Assembly (NCBI RefSeq): GCF_009296025.1
Contig: NZ_CP045178.1
Location: 2,976,001-3,040,000 of the forward strand
DNA length: 64,000 nucleotides
Source: Streptomyces tsukubensis
Lineage (GTDB): Bacteria > Actinomycetota > Actinomycetes > Streptomycetales > Streptomycetaceae
Direction: 5' to 3'
Of the stretch, positions 60,865-64,000 are shown piece by piece. The position numbers and the translations under genes are program-made. The notes beneath the pieces were generated by a model, which was given only the letters and a program-made list of their open reading frames with translations, did not search any database and was not told where the DNA came from. The stretch's first letter is position 1. Every line of letters begins with the position of its first letter.

Positions 60865-61284
60865 TCAGCGGCCCTGCGTGTGCGGGGCGCCGTACTGCGC
60901 GTCGGTGATGTGTTCGAGCCACGTGGTCTCGGGGCGGTCGTCGTCCGGAGCGGTGCCGTCCCACAGGGCCAGGTGCTGCATGAACCGGCCCTCGGTGGCA
61001 CCGTGCCAGTGCTCCTCGCCGGGCGGGCAGGTCACCGTCTCCCCGGGGTGCGCCTCAAGGACGGTGCCGTCACGGGTGCCGATCAGCGCGACGCCGGCCA
61101 CGACGTGGAGGGTCTGGCCGACGGCGTGGTGATGCCAGGCGGTGCGGGCACCGGGCGCGAAGCGCACCATGTTGGCGCGGATACGGGACGGCTCCTGACC
61201 CGCGTGGATGACGTCGAACCAGACGTCTCCGTTGAACCAGGCCTCGGGGCCCTTGCCGGTGGGCTGCGGCTTGACGAATTCCAT
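60865..61284 (-). CDS. Cupin-domain protein
   Basis: A 139-residue single cupin: motif 1 TAWHHHAVGQTLHVVAG with metal His residues, motif 2 PPGEEHWHGAT. Resembles (R)-mandelonitrile-lyase-like and carboxymuconolactone-associated cupins. GAGGAA precedes ATG 61284. Its last bases are joined to the broken dehydrogenase gene at 60430-60864. Confidence 0.8.
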   Translation of the reverse strand: MEFVKPQPTGKGPEAWFNGDVWFDVIHAGQEPSRIRANMVRFAPGARTAWHHHAVGQTLHVVAGVALIGTRDGTVLEAHPGETVTCPPGEEHWHGATEGRFMQHLALWDGTAPDDDRPETTWLEHITDAQYGAPHTQGR

Positions 61285-61420
61285 GTCTGTTCCTCTGGTT
61301 GGGCGGGCTGTGCTGCTCGTACGTAGTGCGGGCGGGGCCGCGAACGTCTCAGGCGGCGGCGTCCTGGTCGAGGCCGCCGCCGAAGGTGCGTGAGGCGGTG
61401 GCTTCAGCGGTGGTCTCGGC

Positions 61421-61607
61421 CAGCTCACTGAACCATCCGGTCGTCGGCGAGCTGTCCCTCGACTGGGACACCCTGACCGCGAGTACCGACCCCGGCCAGC
61501 AGCTCGTCATCTGGACCGCGGCGTCGGGCAGCCCCACCCGCGAACGGCTGCGCATCCTCGCCTCCTGGGCCGCCGATCAGCACCTGTCGGCCGCCCCGAC
61601 GGAGTGA
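61421..61607 (+). pseudogene. C-terminal remnant of an MmyB-type XRE regulator
   Basis: The frame reads SLNHPVVGELSLDWDTL, DPGQQLVIWTA and LRILASWAADQH. This is the last 60 residues of the same regulator family as the gene at 54428 (HPVVGILDLD). The DNA-binding part is gone. Confidence 0.6.
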
Positions 61608-61870
61608 ACCGTCCCGGCCACCCCGACCGTCCCGACCACCGCCCGACCACCCCGACCGTCCCGGCGGCGGGTGACCGTAGCGTGCGGGCCGTCCGGGCCA
61701 GGGGGACGTCCTCACCGTGCCGGTCTCACGGACCATGCCGGTCTCACGGACCGTGCCGGTCTCATGGACCATGCCGGTCTCACGGACCGTGCCCGCCTCA
61801 CGTACGGGTGCCGGTCTCACGGACCGTGCCCGCCTCACGTACGGGGACGGTCTCACGGACCGTGCCCGCC
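61608..61870. other. Repeat-filled gap
   Basis: 260 bases occupied by degenerate CCGACCGTCCC units and then the 18-base array below. No gene. Confidence 0.5.
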
Positions 61871-61879
61871 TCACGGACG
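61723..61879. repeat. 18-nt tandem repeat, about eight units, reaching the ADH stop codon
   Basis: Units of GTCTCACGGACC(A/G)TGCC(G/C) type with one 19-base unit. The array runs onto the stop codon (61871-61873) of the leftward alcohol dehydrogenase. Read leftward the array would encode (R)ETGTV/ETGMV repeats. Confidence 0.85.
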
Positions 61880-62905
61880 GATGAGGACCTTCAGCGCCTC
61901 GCGGTCGTTCATCGCCCGGTAGCCGTCGGCGATGTTCTCCAGGCCCAGTTCCCGGTCGAAGACGCGGCCGGGGTTGATCGAGCCGTCGAGGATGTGCGGC
62001 ATCAGCTCCTCGATGTACGCGCGGGCAGGGGCGACACCTCCGGTGAGGGTGATGTTGCGCAGGAACTCGCCGAACCCGAACGGCACATCGGTGAACTGCG
62101 GTGCGCCGACGCGGCTGATCGTGCCGCCGGCGCGGACCACGCCGAAGCTCTGCACGAGCGCGTCCCTGAGGCCCACACATTCGAGGACCTTGCGGGTGCC
62201 CTCGCCACCGGTCAGTTCCTGGACGCGGGCGACGCCCTCGTCGCCGCGCTCGGCCACTACGTCAGTGGCCCCGAACTCGCGTCCCAGATCGGTGCGTTGG
62301 CTGTGCCTGCCCATCAGAATGATCTGCTCGGCGCCCAGCAGCCCGGCCGAGATCACGGCCGCCAGACCGACGGCGCCGTCACCGACGACGGTGACGCTGT
62401 CGCCGCGTCCGACTCCGGCGGTGCGGGCGGCGTGGTAACCGGTGCACAGGATGTCGGAGAGCGTCAGCAGATCGGGCAGCAGCTCGGAGTCCTCTCCGAC
62501 GGGCAACTTCACCAAGGTGCCGTCGGCTTGGGGCACTCGGGCGGCCTGGCCCTGCCCTCCGTCGACACCGTTCACGCCCCACGACCCGCCGTGCACGCAC
62601 GAGGTCTGCAACCCCTCACGGCAGTACACGCAGGTGTTGTCCGAGTAGACGAACGGGGCCACGACCACGTCGCCGCGCTGGAGACCGTGCACCTCGGCGC
62701 CGATCTCCTCCACGACACCGAGGAACTCGTGCCCCATGTGTCGGGGCTGGTCGGTGAGCGGCAGCGACTTGTAGGGCCACAGGTCACTGCCGCAGACGCA
62801 GGCCAGCACGATCCGTACGATCGCGTCCGTCGGGTTCTGGATCCTCGGGTCGGCGACATCCTCGACGCGTATGTCATCGGCTGCGTACAGCAGGGCGGCT
62901 CGCAT
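61871..62905 (-). CDS. Zinc-dependent alcohol dehydrogenase
   Basis: A 344-residue MDR enzyme: catalytic zinc site CVCGSDLWPY and GHEFLGVVEEIG, structural zinc cysteines spread over NTCVYCREGLQTSC (three Cys), nucleotide loop VVGDGAVGLAAV. NAD(P)-dependent oxidation of an unknown alcohol. The stop codon falls in the repeat array. Confidence 0.85.
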   Translation of the reverse strand: MRAALLYAADDIRVEDVADPRIQNPTDAIVRIVLACVCGSDLWPYKSLPLTDQPRHMGHEFLGVVEEIGAEVHGLQRGDVVVAPFVYSDNTCVYCREGLQTSCVHGGSWGVNGVDGGQGQAARVPQADGTLVKLPVGEDSELLPDLLTLSDILCTGYHAARTAGVGRGDSVTVVGDGAVGLAAVISAGLLGAEQIILMGRHSQRTDLGREFGATDVVAERGDEGVARVQELTGGEGTRKVLECVGLRDALVQSFGVVRAGGTISRVGAPQFTDVPFGFGEFLRNITLTGGVAPARAYIEELMPHILDGSINPGRVFDRELGLENIADGYRAMNDREALKVLIRP

Positions 62906-63004
62906 GAGCGAAACTCCTTGATGGGGGGGCGGGCGTTGGGCGTTGGGCGATGGGTTGCTCGTGGTGGACGACGGGGACGGGACGGGTACCGACCGGGCCG
63001 GGTC

Positions 63005-63376
63005 TCAGCGCGGTTCCAGGCGGAGGGTGGAGGTGCGGGCCCGGTCGGTCAGCACATGGTCGACGATGGTCGTGTAGTGCCCGTACTTCTCGCGGTATGC
63101 GGCGTCCACGCCCGCGTACTCCCGCGGGTCGGCCTCATTGAAGGTCACGTCCTGGCGTACGCCGCCGGCCTCGACATCGCCCTGTTCGCGGGTGCGCGTG
63201 CCCCGGTACCAAGGCCCGTCCTGGCCTTTCACCGACCGGACGTAGACATGGTCTCCGGCGCGTACCACCCACATGGTCACAGGGTTACGCAGGGTGCCGT
63301 CGCCGCGTTCGGACCGCAGCTCAAGTTCCTCTGCCGCGCCGATCCGCTCAAGTTGTGAGCCGTTCCAGGTCTTCAT
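63005..63376 (-). CDS. DUF2255 protein
   Basis: A 123-residue protein with the DUF2255 pattern: PVTMWVVRAGDHVYVRS, GPWYRGT and FNEADPREYAGVDAAYREKY. Split-barrel-like fold expected; function unknown. It is often found near F420/FMN oxidoreductases and here lies between an alcohol dehydrogenase and an aldo/keto reductase, all leftward. Confidence 0.78.
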   Translation of the reverse strand: MKTWNGSQLERIGAAEELELRSERGDGTLRNPVTMWVVRAGDHVYVRSVKGQDGPWYRGTRTREQGDVEAGGVRQDVTFNEADPREYAGVDAAYREKYGHYTTIVDHVLTDRARTSTLRLEPR

Positions 63377-63569
63377 CGGCTTTCCTTCCCGGTCAGGAGT
63401 GGTCGTGGGGGGGGTGGTCGGAAGCGGGGGTCGGGAATGGGTATTGGATTATTGGGAGGAATTGGCGGTCTGCTGGAGAAGAGCCGGAGGAGAAGTCGGA
63501 GGGGAAACCGGAGGCCGGCCGGTTACCGGAGGGCGGTTACCGGAGGGGGGAAAGTCGGAGTGAGGTGGG

Positions 63570-64000
63570 TCAGGAGTCCAAGGTGGCGTTGCCCAGCCTG
63601 CTGACCATGGCCGGATCCCTGTGGTCGAAGAACAGTGACTCCCCGGTGTCCAGCTTCGCGATGGCCGCCATCTCGTCGGACCTGAGGTCGAAGTCGAAGA
63701 CGTCGAGGTTCTCCGCCATGCGCTCGGGGCGTACCGACTTGGGGATCACGACGACGTTCCGCTGGATGAGCCAGCGCAGCACGACCTGCGCCACGGACTT
63801 GTCGTGCGCGGAGGCGACCGCCACCAGTACGGGGTCGGTGAAGAGGTGGTTGCGGCCCTCCGCGAAGGGGCCCCACGACTCGATCTGCACCCCACGCTCA
63901 CTCATGAGTTCCTGGTCGGCGGCGCGCTGGTGGAAGGGGTGGGTCTCGACCTGGTTGACCGCGGGGGTGATGGCGTTGTGGTCGATCAGGTCAACGAGCC
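63570..64000 (-). CDS. Aldo/keto reductase, C-terminal part (5' end outside window)
   Basis: The leftward frame is open to base 64000: [35 protein letters not shown] and the NADPH-binding [14 protein letters not shown]. These are standard AKR family motifs. The catalytic Asp-Tyr-Lys-His part lies beyond the window. A repeat CGGTTACCGGAGGG occurs twice at 63520-63548 past its stop. Confidence 0.85.
   Translation of the reverse strand, partial: LVDLIDHNAITPAVNQVETHPFHQRAADQELMSERGVQIESWGPFAEGRNHLFTDPVLVAVASAHDKSVAQVVLRWLIQRNVVVIPKSVRPERMAENLDVFDFDLRSDEMAAIAKLDTGESLFFDHRDPAMVSRLGNATLDS

Overview
This 64 kb window is high-GC actinobacterial chromosome, almost certainly Streptomyces. The evidence is a cslA-glxA glycan locus with an AA10 LPMO, a BldD-type c-di-GMP enzyme, class F sortase, NsdA-like TPR regulators, DUF2255, an Ehu-type ABC transporter and many GTGA/ATGA stop-start overlaps. 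Gene order from the beta-glucosidase at the left edge to the cslA region resembles, from memory, the bglC-to-cslZ part of the S. coelicolor core. Several accessory patches interrupt it.

Layout. 1-0.97 kb: 3' end of a GH1 beta-glucosidase with a strong terminator. 1.0-4.9 kb: an accessory patch with two oppositely oriented aspartate 4-decarboxylase fragments, a leftward four-gene operon (recombinase-like protein, Cys-rich small protein, aminoglycoside-phosphotransferase-like kinase, HPr-kinase-like P-loop protein), and fused remnants of an IS1182-type transposase and an XRE/TPR regulator. 4.9-14.8 kb: small secreted and SMI1/KNR4 proteins, GH18 chitinase, a two-component system, a spermidine-synthase-like protein and a TPR regulator. 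15.1-18.3 kb: a CUT1 sugar ABC transporter lacking its own ATPase. 18.3-24.4 kb: histidine phosphatase, PAP2 enzyme, and a coupled three-gene cassette encoding an Fe-S RecB/Cas4-like nuclease, a barrel-containing protein and an Upf1/Dna2-like SF1 helicase. 24.5-30.4 kb: SDR, AraC regulator, primase-like protein, tRNA-Lys and an M6-type protease.

30.7-43.2 kb: a PAS-GGDEF-EAL protein (cdgA), then a catabolic neighbourhood with two maleate-isomerase/EutA-like proteins, 2-hydroxyacid dehydrogenase, amidase, DUF3830 protein and an ehuBCDA-type amino-acid/ectoine transporter. 43.3-57.6 kb: two more identical tRNA-Lys(CTT) genes and the hyphal-tip glycan locus (LPMO, SPFH protein, NlpC/P60-like hydrolase, cslA, glxA), separated from a GH6 lipoprotein (cslZ-like) by two divergent regulator/target pairs (EamA/LysR and XRE/NAD-epimerase). 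57.8-64 kb: sortase F and partner, a NagD-like HAD phosphatase, and a patchy right end with cupin, alcohol dehydrogenase, DUF2255 and aldo/keto reductase genes plus broken genes.

A recurring theme is repetitive DNA. Tandem arrays with 18- or 21-nt units (multiples of one codon) lie inside several unrelated coding regions. Repeat arrays or a shared 65-bp palindromic element sit directly on the stop codons of five leftward genes. No CRISPR array, rRNA, integrase, prophage or large biosynthetic cluster was seen.
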